A stretch of 64,000 bases of DNA, from assembly GCF_038396845.1 (NCBI RefSeq), contig NZ_CP151587.1, forward strand, positions 1,462,001-1,526,000. Direction: 5' to 3'. Made by a program: the position numbers and the translations under genes. This DNA is from Gymnodinialimonas sp. 57CJ19. GTDB lineage: Bacteria > Pseudomonadota > Alphaproteobacteria > Rhodobacterales > Rhodobacteraceae. Each line of letters opens with the position of its first letter. Position 1 is the stretch's first letter. Under the pieces are notes generated by a model. It was not told where the DNA came from, ran no database searches, and was given only the letters and a program-made list of their open reading frames with translations. This document shows positions 10,287 through 18,611 of the stretch, piece after piece.

Positions 10287-10409
10287 TGTTGCTCCTCCCA
10301 GAGGTCGTGTCGTGGCACCGAAAAGTTTTTTCTTGCTCTTGAGACCATATGCGGACCAGTATTGAGACCGCAAGTATCAATATTTCGCATTATTGGGAGG
10401 TAAGCGACA
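10287..10409. promoter_or_regulatory. Divergent promoter region with repeated TTGAGACC elements
   Basis: The 123-bp gap between the divergent GMC oxidoreductase and TRAP genes has two direct copies of TTGAGACC (10339-10346 and 10362-10369), 23 bp apart, and an inverted repeat TGCGG (10349-10353) / CCGCA (10368-10372). On the minus strand TTGCGG and TATGGT are spaced 18 bp, a plausible promoter for the oxidoreductase. The IclR-family gene at the end of the TRAP operon is the obvious candidate to bind here; this is inference. Confidence 0.35.
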
Positions 10410-11648
10410 ATGAAGATGAACGCATCAAAGGCTCTGGCTCAGATATCACGCCGTGATCTGATGAAACTGACGGGCACCTACGGGGTGTCTTCGGTGGTGA
10501 TGGGCGCGGCCACATTGACTGGCGCGGTGACGTTGCCTTCGTTGGCACGCGCCGTGGAATCCACCTACGATCGCCGCTACGGCACCGAAGCCCAGCACAC
10601 GCTGACCTTGGGGGCGGCGGGCTTCAATCAACGCAACCTGCTGGTTGAGCGCGCGGGTGTTCTGGAGTTCGCCCGCGATCTGGAGGAGCGCACAGATGGT
10701 GCGATCCGCATCGAATTCATCGGTGACAACCAGATTTGTGGTCAGCTGAACTGTCTTGAGAAAGCGCAGTTGGGCGTGGTTGATTTCTATTCGGCCTCCA
10801 CCCAGAACTCGGCCGGTTCCGCGCCTTATCTCAACGTGCTGGACTATGCTTATATGTTCCGGTCCCGTGCGGATCAGTATCACTTCCTCTACTCGCCTGA
10901 ATCTCAGCGCCTTCTGCGTGACCCGCTGGAGCAGCGCCACGGCGTGAAGTTCCTGTTCAGCCATGCCGAATTGCGCGGATTGCAGATGGGCGCGTCCTTC
11001 GCCGAGCGCGATACGGTGACCACGCTGGAAGAGCTTTTTGGCACCCGTAACCGGGTGACGGGCACGCAGCTTGGTCGCATCGCGATGGATTTGATGAACC
11101 TCAACCCAACGCCGATTGCCTGGGAAGAAACCCTCGACGGTCTCCGTCAGGGTCTTGTCGACGGCGCCGAGACATGGGCCTCGGCCGTGGCCTACGCAAA
11201 CATGTCGCCCGTGGTCAGCCAGTCGGTCGACCTGAAGTTCTTCTGCGGCACCGAGCATACGGGCATGAACGCAGAACTCTTCGACAGCATGGGCGGAGAG
11301 TTGCAGGATGCGATCATGGAATCCGCCTATCTGACACAGGTTCACGTGCAGGCCGCCAACGAGGCCGCCTTGGTCAACACGGTGGGTCACACCGATCCGC
11401 CAATGCCCGGCACGATCTTCGCCGAAAACGACGTGCGCGTGGCGAAACTGGGTGAAGATCAGATCCAGATGGCCCGTGAGATGTGCGCGCCAGAGTATGT
11501 GCCGGAGCCATGGGAGCAGTGGCGCGAGCGTCTGAACGGATGGGCCGGCGGTGCCGACACCTATCAAGAGATCTACGATGTCGCCCGTCAGATCCCAGCC
11601 GATACGCTGGCCGAGAACGTGGAGCCTCGCCGCTGGTGGCGCGGCTGA
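10410..11648 (+). CDS. TRAP transporter substrate-binding protein (DctP family)
   Basis: This 412-residue periplasmic protein captures a substrate, usually an organic acid, for the TRAP permease encoded downstream. The N-terminus carries a twin-arginine signal (SRRDLMKLTG at residues 13-22, then a hydrophobic stretch ending in SLARA), so export is predicted through Tat. The mature part shows the DctP/family-7 pattern, with GAAGFNQRNLLVE early, IRIEFIGDNQICG, and a central ALPTPIAWEE-like block (NLNPTPIAWEET). GGGAGG about 9 nt upstream supports ATG 10410. It is followed by the small and large permease genes and then an IclR regulator. The divergent GMC oxidoreductase suggests that the ligand, or a product of it, is an alcohol, but the ligand cannot be read from the sequence. 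Confidence 0.9.
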   Translation: MKMNASKALAQISRRDLMKLTGTYGVSSVVMGAATLTGAVTLPSLARAVESTYDRRYGTEAQHTLTLGAAGFNQRNLLVERAGVLEFARDLEERTDGAIRIEFIGDNQICGQLNCLEKAQLGVVDFYSASTQNSAGSAPYLNVLDYAYMFRSRADQYHFLYSPESQRLLRDPLEQRHGVKFLFSHAELRGLQMGASFAERDTVTTLEELFGTRNRVTGTQLGRIAMDLMNLNPTPIAWEETLDGLRQGLVDGAETWASAVAYANMSPVVSQSVDLKFFCGTEHTGMNAELFDSMGGELQDAIMESAYLTQVHVQAANEAALVNTVGHTDPPMPGTIFAENDVRVAKLGEDQIQMAREMCAPEYVPEPWEQWRERLNGWAGGADTYQEIYDVARQIPADTLAENVEPRRWWRG

Positions 11649-11770
11649 TCTGCGACGCGGATCACCTTCATTGAGAAAAGCCTTGTCGGCGGCCCTTGGG
11701 TCGCCGCAAGTTTCTAAGACGCGGCGAAACGCCTGCAAAACGCAACTTTCACACGTCCGGGGAGGGACTG

Positions 11771-12478
11771 ATGGGAGAGATTTTCACAGGCATGGACCAG
11801 ATCATGGCGGCCTTCGCCGATGGCGACAGCTGGATGATCCGGGAAGCGCTGCGCGAGCCGGGCGCTTGGACGTTGGGGCTAATCCTGATGCTTCTGGGCG
11901 GTGTCATCGTCATGCTGATGTATCGCTATGTGCCGTTCATCGAGCGTCATCTCGAATCCTACACCATGGTCGTGTCGTACCTGACAATTGGGGGGATCAT
12001 CTTCTTTGGGGTGATCCAGCGTTTCGTGCCGGGCATGTTGGGCATGGATTTCACCAATACGCCGCAGTGGTTGCGGCCCTGGGCCTGGACCACGTCCTTG
12101 CCGCCGTTCCTGTTCCTTGTGATGACGTGGGTGGGGTGCACTTATAACGTGAAGCTCCGCACGCATTTGTCGTTCAACGAGTTCCGCGCGAACATGGGCC
12201 GGCACGCCCAGATGGCGCTTCTGACCATGGACGCCTTGCTGTGGATGGGGTTCTCGTGGGTGGTTGTCGTGACGGGCAGCCGGGTCGTGGCCAATGCGGC
12301 CTCTAACTTCCAGATCGTGCCCGCAACCGATGGGTTGATGCAGTGGTGGTTCATTCTGGCCGTTCCGCTGTCGTTCGTGTTCCTCGTCGCAAGGGTGATG
12401 GAGAACTGGTTGCAGGACCTTGGGAATTATCGCTCCGGCAATGCGCTGATCGAGCAAGCCGTGATCGGAGGGGAATGA
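11771..12478 (+). CDS. TRAP transporter small permease subunit (DctQ family)
   Basis: A 235-residue inner-membrane protein with several hydrophobic helices, consistent with the four-helix DctQ subunit that pairs with DctM. It follows the substrate-binding gene after 122 bp and precedes the large permease with a direct overlap, the standard P-Q-M order. ATG 11771 is chosen because GGAGGG stands a few bases upstream; the same frame extends to 11696 but without a good ribosome binding site. The protein is somewhat longer than the shortest DctQ proteins (about 160-180 residues), with an extra hydrophilic segment containing KLRTHLSFNEFRANMGRHA. The call rests on hydrophobicity and gene order more than on a sharp motif. 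Confidence 0.82.
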   Translation: MGEIFTGMDQIMAAFADGDSWMIREALREPGAWTLGLILMLLGGVIVMLMYRYVPFIERHLESYTMVVSYLTIGGIIFFGVIQRFVPGMLGMDFTNTPQWLRPWAWTTSLPPFLFLVMTWVGCTYNVKLRTHLSFNEFRANMGRHAQMALLTMDALLWMGFSWVVVVTGSRVVANAASNFQIVPATDGLMQWWFILAVPLSFVFLVARVMENWLQDLGNYRSGNALIEQAVIGGE

Positions 12479-13857
12479 TGTCTGACGGAACCCTTATCAC
12501 GTTGCTGTCCTTGGGCGTCACGGCCCTGTTCATGCTGGGCGTACCGGTCTTCTTGGTGATCGGCTACTGGGTTATCGGCATGTCGTTCGTTCTGGGACTG
12601 CCCATCGACAACATTGCCGCCGCGCTCAGCCGCGTGTTCACCGATGGCTTTGCGCTTCTGGCGATGCCTTTGTTCATCCTGACCGGCGATCTCATAAACC
12701 GATCAGGCATTGCCCGAAGATTGACTGATTACGCCTACGCCTGTCTGGGCTGGATAAGAGGCGGGTTGGCCATGGCGGCGCTGGGGGCTTGCGGGCTTTT
12801 CGCGGCGATTTCGGGATCGAACTCGGCCACCACGGCGACCATCGGTTCCATGCTGCACCCCGAAATGGTGAAGGGCGGCTATGACGAGCGGTTCAGCGCG
12901 GCCACCGCAGCGGCGGGCGGTACGGTGGGGATCATCATTCCGCCGTCGATCATTTTCATCGTCTATGGCTTCTTGATGAACCTGCCCATCGGCGACCTGT
13001 TCATTGCGGGCATCATCCCGGGCGCGCTGATGGTCTTGGCGATGATGATCGCCTGCTTCGTGGTTTGCTTCAAGAACAAGTGGGGCATCATCACCAACCT
13101 GTCGATCGTGCGCGTATTCAAAACCGGTGTGGGCGCGTGGCTTGGCTTCTTCGCCATCGGCCTTGTGCTGTGGGGCATCTACACGGGCAAGTTCTCTCCG
13201 ACCGAGGCGGCGGGCGTGACCGTAGGTTTCTGTGTGATCGTGGGTTTCGCTTGCCTTGCCATCACGAAGATCGTGGACCGCACCCATCCGGGTTTCGCGA
13301 AAAGGGAAGAGCGTCCCGTGGACGAACGTAGCCTTGGCGGCATGTTGGTCGTTCGCGGCTTCGGCCCACTGGAGTTGCCGTCGATTACGATGCGCTCGGC
13401 TCAGATCACCGGCATCCTTGCGCCACTGATCGCGGTTTCCGTGGTGATGCAGCAAATCCTGTCGGTGATGGGTGCTCAGGCATTCCTGACGGAATTCGTC
13501 ACCTCGATGGGCGGCTATTATGCGGTGCTGTTCACAGCGATGGTGATTGTCTTCATCTCGGGTATGGTGCTGGAAAGCCTGCCCGTCACAATCATCCTTG
13601 CGCCGATCCTGGCCCCGATTGCCCACGATATTGGGGTGGAGCCTGTGCAATTTGCGGTGATCTTCCTGGTGGGCGCGTCGATCGGTTTCATCACGCCGCC
13701 CTATGGGTTGAACCTCTACGTAGCGTCTGGCGTTACGGGGGTGCCGTACTTCAAACTGTTGCGCTATACGTGGCCTTACCTGATCGCATTGATCTCGATC
13801 TGGATCATCGTGGCCCTGGTGCCCGCGCTTTCAACCGCGCTTCTGCCAGACCTGTAA
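12478..13857 (+). CDS. TRAP transporter large permease subunit (DctM family)
   Basis: A 459-residue membrane protein with about 12 hydrophobic helices, the ion-coupled transport subunit of a TRAP system. Typical DctM blocks are visible: LLAMPLFILTGDLINRSG, the SGSNSATTATIGSMLHPEM block, GGTVGIIIPPSIIFIVYG and, near the end, FITPPYGLNLYVASG. The ATGATG at 12475-12480 offers two starts; 12478 is preferred because GGAGG (12467-12471) is 6 nt upstream of it and only 3 nt from 12475. Either way it overlaps the DctQ stop, so the two membrane subunits are translationally coupled. The stop is 10 nt from the IclR gene, with an AGGAG between them. Confidence 0.93.
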   Translation: MSDGTLITLLSLGVTALFMLGVPVFLVIGYWVIGMSFVLGLPIDNIAAALSRVFTDGFALLAMPLFILTGDLINRSGIARRLTDYAYACLGWIRGGLAMAALGACGLFAAISGSNSATTATIGSMLHPEMVKGGYDERFSAATAAAGGTVGIIIPPSIIFIVYGFLMNLPIGDLFIAGIIPGALMVLAMMIACFVVCFKNKWGIITNLSIVRVFKTGVGAWLGFFAIGLVLWGIYTGKFSPTEAAGVTVGFCVIVGFACLAITKIVDRTHPGFAKREERPVDERSLGGMLVVRGFGPLELPSITMRSAQITGILAPLIAVSVVMQQILSVMGAQAFLTEFVTSMGGYYAVLFTAMVIVFISGMVLESLPVTIILAPILAPIAHDIGVEPVQFAVIFLVGASIGFITPPYGLNLYVASGVTGVPYFKLLRYTWPYLIALISIWIIVALVPALSTALLPDL

Positions 13858-13867
13858 GGAGATTAGG

Positions 13868-14644
13868 ATGGACGGAGAGCGTCCCCGCGATACGATACCG
13901 ACGAACCTCCGGCTTTTGATGGTGCTGGAGGAAGTAGCGCGCGTGGGTGTTCCGGTGACCCCGACCGAGGTGAATGCAAACCTCGAATTGCCCAAGCCGA
14001 CGATCCACCGCCTTTTCGCCACACTGGAAGAAGAGGGTTTCTTGCAACGCGACATGGACGGGCGGACCTATTCGCCCGGCCCCCGGATGCGGGTTCTCGC
14101 GGCCTCGACCCTGTCGTCGCTGCGCATCCGTACCGCGCGACAGGCGATCCTGCGCCGCATGAGCCGTGAGATCGGAGAGACCTGCAACATCGCCCTGCCG
14201 GACCGCGACTGCATGGTGTATCTGGAACGTGTCGAGACCGAATGGCCCCTGCGCATCCAATTGCCTCAAGGCACGCGCGTACCGTTCCATGCGACAGCGT
14301 CGGGCAAGATGTACCTCAGTGCGCTCGCGCCCAATCACCTCAAGCGCTACATCAAGGCTGCAAGCCTGACCGAGCACACCGATAATACGATCACCGACCC
14401 GACCACCCTGATGGCAGAGTTGGACGAGGTACGCCGCAATGGCTACGCGTTGGACCGGGAAGAATTCATGCCCGATATGGTCGCGCTGGCGGTTCCGATC
14501 ATGGACACCAACGAGAGGTTGATGGCGACGCTGTCGTTCCACGCCCCGACACAGCGTTTTGATGTAGCCCGCGCGATCACCTATCTGGAGTCGTTGCGCG
14601 AAGCGGCAAGTGATTTATCGCTGCTGATTTCGTCGGACCCGTAG
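13868..14644 (+). CDS. IclR-family transcriptional regulator
   Basis: This 258-residue DNA-binding protein has the IclR layout: an N-terminal winged helix-turn-helix (about residues 12-75, with LELPKPTIHRLFATLEEEGFLQR) followed by an effector-binding domain (about 85-255) containing the ATASGKMYLSAL block and the AVPIMDTNERLMATLSF block. It starts 10 nt after the DctM stop with AAGGAG in front of it, so it belongs to the TRAP operon. By position it most likely controls the operon and the divergent GMC oxidoreductase through the repeats at 10339-10372, perhaps sensing the transported compound. Whether it represses or activates cannot be told from sequence. Confidence 0.92.
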   Translation: MDGERPRDTIPTNLRLLMVLEEVARVGVPVTPTEVNANLELPKPTIHRLFATLEEEGFLQRDMDGRTYSPGPRMRVLAASTLSSLRIRTARQAILRRMSREIGETCNIALPDRDCMVYLERVETEWPLRIQLPQGTRVPFHATASGKMYLSALAPNHLKRYIKAASLTEHTDNTITDPTTLMAELDEVRRNGYALDREEFMPDMVALAVPIMDTNERLMATLSFHAPTQRFDVARAITYLESLREAASDLSLLISSDP

Positions 14645-14701
14645 GCCCCTTCTTCCCGTAACAGTGCGCCGCAACTTTGCCCTCATGTCGCTTTTCTGCG
14701 G

Positions 14702-14740
14702 CTATGGGTCGGATGGGATAGGCGTTTTATGTACCCATAG
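14702..14740. promoter_or_regulatory. Inverted repeat upstream of the DMGDH-like gene
   Basis: CTATGGGT (14702-14709) is repeated in perfect inverse as ACCCATAG (14733-14740) with a 23-bp spacer; the right arm ends 42 bp before the ATG at 14783. The spacing (31 bp centre to centre, about three turns) suits an operator bound by a dimer pair, or a leader hairpin with a long loop. No terminator-type T-run follows. Confidence 0.35.
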
Positions 14741-14782
14741 GGCAGGTATGGGGCGGAACACTTTTCAGCCGGAGCGCCGCCC

Positions 14783-17311
14783 ATGACCACCCCTCAGCCT
14801 TTCAAGACGAATGTGAAAGCCCTTGTTGTGGGGGGCGGGGCCGTTGGCACCTCGATCGCGTATCACCTGGCGAAGGCGGGGTGGGATGATGTGGTGTTGT
14901 TGGAACGCGACGAGCTGACGTCGGGCTCGACCTGGCACGCGGCAGGTCTTTTGCCTTTGTTCAACATGTCTTTCGCCACGACCCACATCCACGATTATTC
15001 GGTGAAGTTCTACAAGGAACTGGAGGCCGAGACCGGGTTGAACGCGGGCTTTGCGGTGGTGGGCAATCTGCGCATGGCGCAGACGGACGAGCGGATGGAT
15101 GAATACATGCTCTATGCCTCCACCGCCGAAACCGTGGGGGTGCCGTTCGAGTTTCTGACCCCCGATGAGATCAAGGAACGCTGGCCCCTGATCCGCACCG
15201 ATGACCTGAAAGGCGCCCTTTATCACGCCACCGATGGCTACATTAACCCCGCCGACGTCACGATGGCGATGGCCAAGGGCGCACGGCAACGCGGGGTGGA
15301 GATCGTGCGTAAATGGCAAGCAGACGCGTTCCACTGGAACGGCTCGGCTTGGGAAGTGACCTGCACGAAGATGATCGAGAAGGGCGGTAACCTTGTGCCC
15401 TCGGACGAGCAGGTTGTCGTGACCGCAGAACACGTCGTCACGGCTTCTGGCAACCACGCGCAACGCACCGCCCAGATGTTGGGGATCAAGATGCCCGCGA
15501 TCCCGGTGGAGCATCAGTTTATCGTGATGGATCAAGATCCGGCGCTGGTCTCTTACCGCGCCGAGGGCCACGCAGAACACCCGGTTATCCGCGATGCCGA
15601 TGCGCAAAGCTACGTGCGCGAAGAACGCGGCGGCTGGATTTTGGGGGTCTACGAGAAGGACGCGCCCGCCCGGTTTGAATACGGCGTGCCCGACAGCTTC
15701 CGGGCGGACCTGTTCCCGCTGGCGCTCGACCGGATAGAAGACCAATACATGGCGATGATCCACCGCATCCCGACGTGTGAGGAAAGCGGTCTGAAGGACG
15801 ATTTCAACGGCCCGATTTGCTACACACCCGATGGCAACCCGCTGGTCGGCCCCGCGCCTCGGATGAAGAACATGTGGCTAGCTGAAGGGTTCAGCTTTGG
15901 CATCACGGCTGCGGGTGGCACGGGCTATTACCTGGCGCAGATGATGGTGGAGGGCGAAGCCGAGATCGACATGGCCTCTCTCGATCCGCGCCGCTACGGC
16001 GACTGGATGACGACGGAATATGCGGCCCGCAAGAACGAGGAATGCTATGACCACGTCTACATTCTGCATCACCCCGATGAGGAACGCCCCGCCTGCCGCC
16101 CCCTGAAAACCGCACCTTCCTATGACCGGATGAAAGCCCGTGGTGCACAGTTTGGCTGCGTGAACGGGTGGGAACGGCCCAACTACTTTGGCCCCTTGGA
16201 TGCGCCTGACAGCTTTGACCATGACAGCCGCAGTTTCCGGCGCGGGGGTTGGTGGGAGTATGCGAAGGCCGAGGCCGAGGCGGTGCGCAATGGTGTCGGG
16301 CTGATCGACGCCACCGCCTTCACCAAGCACAAGCTGCGTGGTCCGGGCGCGGCTGGGTTCCTCGACTGGTTCACCACCAACAAGCTGCCCAAGGTGGGTC
16401 GTATCAACCTGACCTACGCGCTGACAGCGGCGGGGACGACCCGCACGGAATACACCATCGTTCGGCTGGCCGAAGATACGTTCTATCTGGTCAGCGCAGG
16501 CGCGTGGCAGGCCTATGACAGTGATTTCCTGGCCCAAGCGATCAACGACAACGTGGATCGGTTCGGGCCGATGTGGCTGGACGATTGCACGGGCCAACAT
16601 GGCGTCTTTGCGATTGCCGGGCCGAAATCCCGTGACGTGCTGCAAGAGCTGGTCTGCGATGCGGACCCGGCCTCGGCCCTGTCCAACAAGCGCTTCCCCT
16701 GGCTGTCGGCCCGCAAGCTGGAGCTGAAGATGTGCCCCGTCAATGCAATCCGCGTCGCTTATACCGGCGAGTTGGGGTGGGAATTGCACCACCCGATGGA
16801 GATGCAGAACTACCTTTTCGATCAGTTGATGGCGGCGGGTGAAAAGCACGGACTGAAACTGGTGGGCGCAAGGGCGCAGAACTGGCTACGGCAGGAAAAA
16901 AGCTACCGAGCGTTCGGGACCGAACTGGGCCGCGATGCGACGCCGCTAGAGGCAGGGTTGGACCGGTTCGTAGACCTGAGCAAAGACTTCCACGGAAAAG
17001 AGGCGATGGAGGCCAAGGGCATCCGCTCGAAGTGCGTAACGGTTCTAATCGACGGCCCCGCTGATGCAGACCCATGGGGCCGAGAGGCGCTGGTGGTAGA
17101 CGGCGAAAAGGTCGGTCGCTTGACCTCGGGCGGGTATTCCGTGGCCTTCGGCAAACAGATCGGCATGGGCTATGTGCGCCCGGATCTGGCCGAGGTCGGC
17201 ACCAAGCTACAAGTGCGCATGTTCCGGCAGTTGTTTGATGCCGAGGTCGTGGAAGACAGCCCCTACGACCCCAGCAACACAACGATCCGGGTCAACGCGC
17301 CGGGGTTTTGA
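14783..17311 (+). CDS. Dimethylglycine/sarcosine dehydrogenase-like FAD-GcvT protein
   Basis: An 842-residue two-part enzyme of the dimethylglycine dehydrogenase/sarcosine dehydrogenase family, which oxidatively demethylates N-methylglycines and passes the methyl group to tetrahydrofolate. Part one (about 1-430) is a DAO-type flavoprotein with VVGGGAVGTSIAYHLAKAG at residues 15-33 and TSGSTWHAAGL, in which His52 corresponds to the residue covalently linked to FAD in mammalian DMGDH. Part two (about 430-842) is the GcvT/folate-binding half with a FAO_M-like linker, including YTGELGWELH and a GCV_T_C tail. Length fits (about 810-860). It is a single gene with its own upstream inverted repeat. 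The exact substrate (dimethylglycine, sarcosine or another methylated amine) cannot be fixed, but glycine-betaine breakdown is a plausible context. Confidence 0.88.
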   Translation: MTTPQPFKTNVKALVVGGGAVGTSIAYHLAKAGWDDVVLLERDELTSGSTWHAAGLLPLFNMSFATTHIHDYSVKFYKELEAETGLNAGFAVVGNLRMAQTDERMDEYMLYASTAETVGVPFEFLTPDEIKERWPLIRTDDLKGALYHATDGYINPADVTMAMAKGARQRGVEIVRKWQADAFHWNGSAWEVTCTKMIEKGGNLVPSDEQVVVTAEHVVTASGNHAQRTAQMLGIKMPAIPVEHQFIVMDQDPALVSYRAEGHAEHPVIRDADAQSYVREERGGWILGVYEKDAPARFEYGVPDSFRADLFPLALDRIEDQYMAMIHRIPTCEESGLKDDFNGPICYTPDGNPLVGPAPRMKNMWLAEGFSFGITAAGGTGYYLAQMMVEGEAEIDMASLDPRRYGDWMTTEYAARKNEECYDHVYILHHPDEERPACRPLKTAPSYDRMKARGAQFGCVNGWERPNYFGPLDAPDSFDHDSRSFRRGGWWEYAKAEAEAVRNGVGLIDATAFTKHKLRGPGAAGFLDWFTTNKLPKVGRINLTYALTAAGTTRTEYTIVRLAEDTFYLVSAGAWQAYDSDFLAQAINDNVDRFGPMWLDDCTGQHGVFAIAGPKSRDVLQELVCDADPASALSNKRFPWLSARKLELKMCPVNAIRVAYTGELGWELHHPMEMQNYLFDQLMAAGEKHGLKLVGARAQNWLRQEKSYRAFGTELGRDATPLEAGLDRFVDLSKDFHGKEAMEAKGIRSKCVTVLIDGPADADPWGREALVVDGEKVGRLTSGGYSVAFGKQIGMGYVRPDLAEVGTKLQVRMFRQLFDAEVVEDSPYDPSNTTIRVNAPGF

Positions 17312-17337
17312 CTGACCGGCGGGCGAGACGCTGGCCC

Positions 17338-17362
17338 GCGGTTCTTGCAAAGCAAGAACCGC
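17338..17362. terminator. Perfect hairpin between convergent genes
   Basis: GCGGTTCTTGC (17338-17348), loop AAA, then the exact complement GCAAGAACCGC (17352-17362): an 11-bp perfect stem shortly after the DMGDH-like stop and before the convergent gene ending at 17434. There is no clear T-run, so termination is uncertain. The centre resembles the CTTGCAAG palindromes at 41757-41822. Smaller GC-rich hairpins follow, for example GGCGG-GTAA-CCGCC near 17407-17420. Confidence 0.5.
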
Positions 17363-17433
17363 AAGCCTCGCCCCTCCCGCCGCCCCGTAGCGGCGCTGCG
17401 AAGAGGGCGGGTAACCGCCCGAAGAGAAGCGCG

Positions 17434-17898
17434 TTACTGGTTCATCAAGCGACCCATGATGTTAGGGTCCATCATCGCCTGCATCAGCCCGCTTTCCTGC
17501 ATGCGGCGCATGGCGATTTCCGCGGTGCCACAGGACTGCCCAGTCTGCATGGCGAAGTCTGGGTTGATCGGAACGGGCGTGGCTGATGCCATCTGCTCGA
17601 CCGAGGTAATCTGAACCGTGGCGAACACATCCATTTCGTCGAGGTAGCTGCTGACAGCCGCATCGCCACCTTCGGCGCGAATGGCGTCAAGCGTGCAGGC
17701 CGCTGCGCTGCGCATTTCGTCGTCCCACGCCCAATCCGGCATGGCGGCGGCCATTTCCGGCACGCGAGCGGTCAGAAAGGCTTCCATGTTTTCGCTCGCG
17801 GCAAGGGTAGCGGCCTCCAGGCGCTCAATCTCGGATTGCGCGAAAGCGGCGGGGGCGGCAAGCAGGGTCAAGCCCGCTGCAAAGGCTATATGTTTCAT
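17434..17898 (-). CDS. Small secreted protein, paralogue 1 of 3
   Basis: A 154-residue protein of unknown function with a clear Sec signal peptide (residues 1-20, hydrophobic LTLLAAPAAFA, cleavage before QSEIERLEA). The mature chain is helical and has two cysteines, Cys68 and Cys123, likely forming a disulfide in the periplasm. It resembles the two tandem genes at 21168-22072: the mature N-terminus (QSxxERxEA), the position of the first Cys, a following GDAAV segment, the second Cys 55-58 residues later, and an ending in SGxMQA. ATG 17898 is chosen because the signal peptide then starts at residue 1; upstream codons would add a charged, non-conserved stretch. I recognise no named domain. Confidence 0.75.
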   Translation of the reverse strand: MKHIAFAAGLTLLAAPAAFAQSEIERLEAATLAASENMEAFLTARVPEMAAAMPDWAWDDEMRSAAACTLDAIRAEGGDAAVSSYLDEMDVFATVQITSVEQMASATPVPINPDFAMQTGQSCGTAEIAMRRMQESGLMQAMMDPNIMGRLMNQ

Positions 17899-17964
17899 GA
17901 GTTTACGTCCGTTGATGAAGAGTTTCCCGCGCCACCATGGGGGCCGCGCGGGCATATGCCAAGG

Positions 17965-18486
17965 TCAGGAAAACCTTGAGCTTTGGAGCAGCGAACCTTC
18001 GCCGTAGTCCTTCTGCGTCACAAGGTGAAGGGTGTGGGCCTGCTCTAGCCCTGCAAACAACGGCGTGCCCGCGCCCAACACGACCGGGGCGCGTTTCAAC
18101 GTCAGTTGTGTCAAATGCCCGGCCCGCGCGATGGCGCTGGCCAGAACCCCGCCACCACACAGGTAGATCGGGCTGGGGGCTTCTTGCCTTAGGCGGTTCA
18201 GGCCCGCCAGATCCCGCCAGACCTCGACATTGTCGCCGGGTAGATTCAGGGTCGAGGACACAACGATACACCGCATCGCCGGATACGGGTTTGCGCCCAA
18301 GGCAAGCCCATGTTTGAGGCCGAATTCATAGGTGCGCCGTCCCATGAGGGCGGTTGAATAGCGCGCGAGTCGGGCGAGGTAATCGTCCACGATTGCGCCT
18401 TGATGGGGGAAGGCGGAAACATCCGAATAGGGGCCCGCAATGAAGCCGTCGGCAGAGACAGCCACGTCATAGATAATAGGTTGCAT
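17965..18486 (-). CDS. RibD C-terminal/dihydrofolate-reductase-like domain protein
   Basis: A 173-residue cytoplasmic protein of the RibD_C family, a dihydrofolate-reductase fold found in riboflavin-pathway reductases and in many stand-alone proteins of unknown substrate. Visible blocks are the N-terminal YDVAVSADGFIAG, the MGRRTYEFG strand-helix element, PIYLCGGGVLAS (a nucleotide-binding glycine-rich turn) and the terminal VVLGAGTPLF. ATG 18486 is supported by CGGAG 7 nt upstream and by the motif position; the frame stays open to 18519. The gene follows the patatin gene on the same strand after 126 bp, but nothing suggests a shared function. It is likely an NAD(P)H-dependent reductase; substrate unknown. 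Confidence 0.85.
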   Translation of the reverse strand: MQPIIYDVAVSADGFIAGPYSDVSAFPHQGAIVDDYLARLARYSTALMGRRTYEFGLKHGLALGANPYPAMRCIVVSSTLNLPGDNVEVWRDLAGLNRLRQEAPSPIYLCGGGVLASAIARAGHLTQLTLKRAPVVLGAGTPLFAGLEQAHTLHLVTQKDYGEGSLLQSSRFS

Positions 18487-18611
18487 GAAAATGCTCCGAG
18501 ATAAGATCGCCAAGGGCACGCATTTCCGCGTGCGGGTGTCTCAGGCTGTCTTGATCATCGGCAGGGTCCCTCCGGATTGACCGAAAGGTAGCAATATCAT
18601 GGGTCGTCTGT

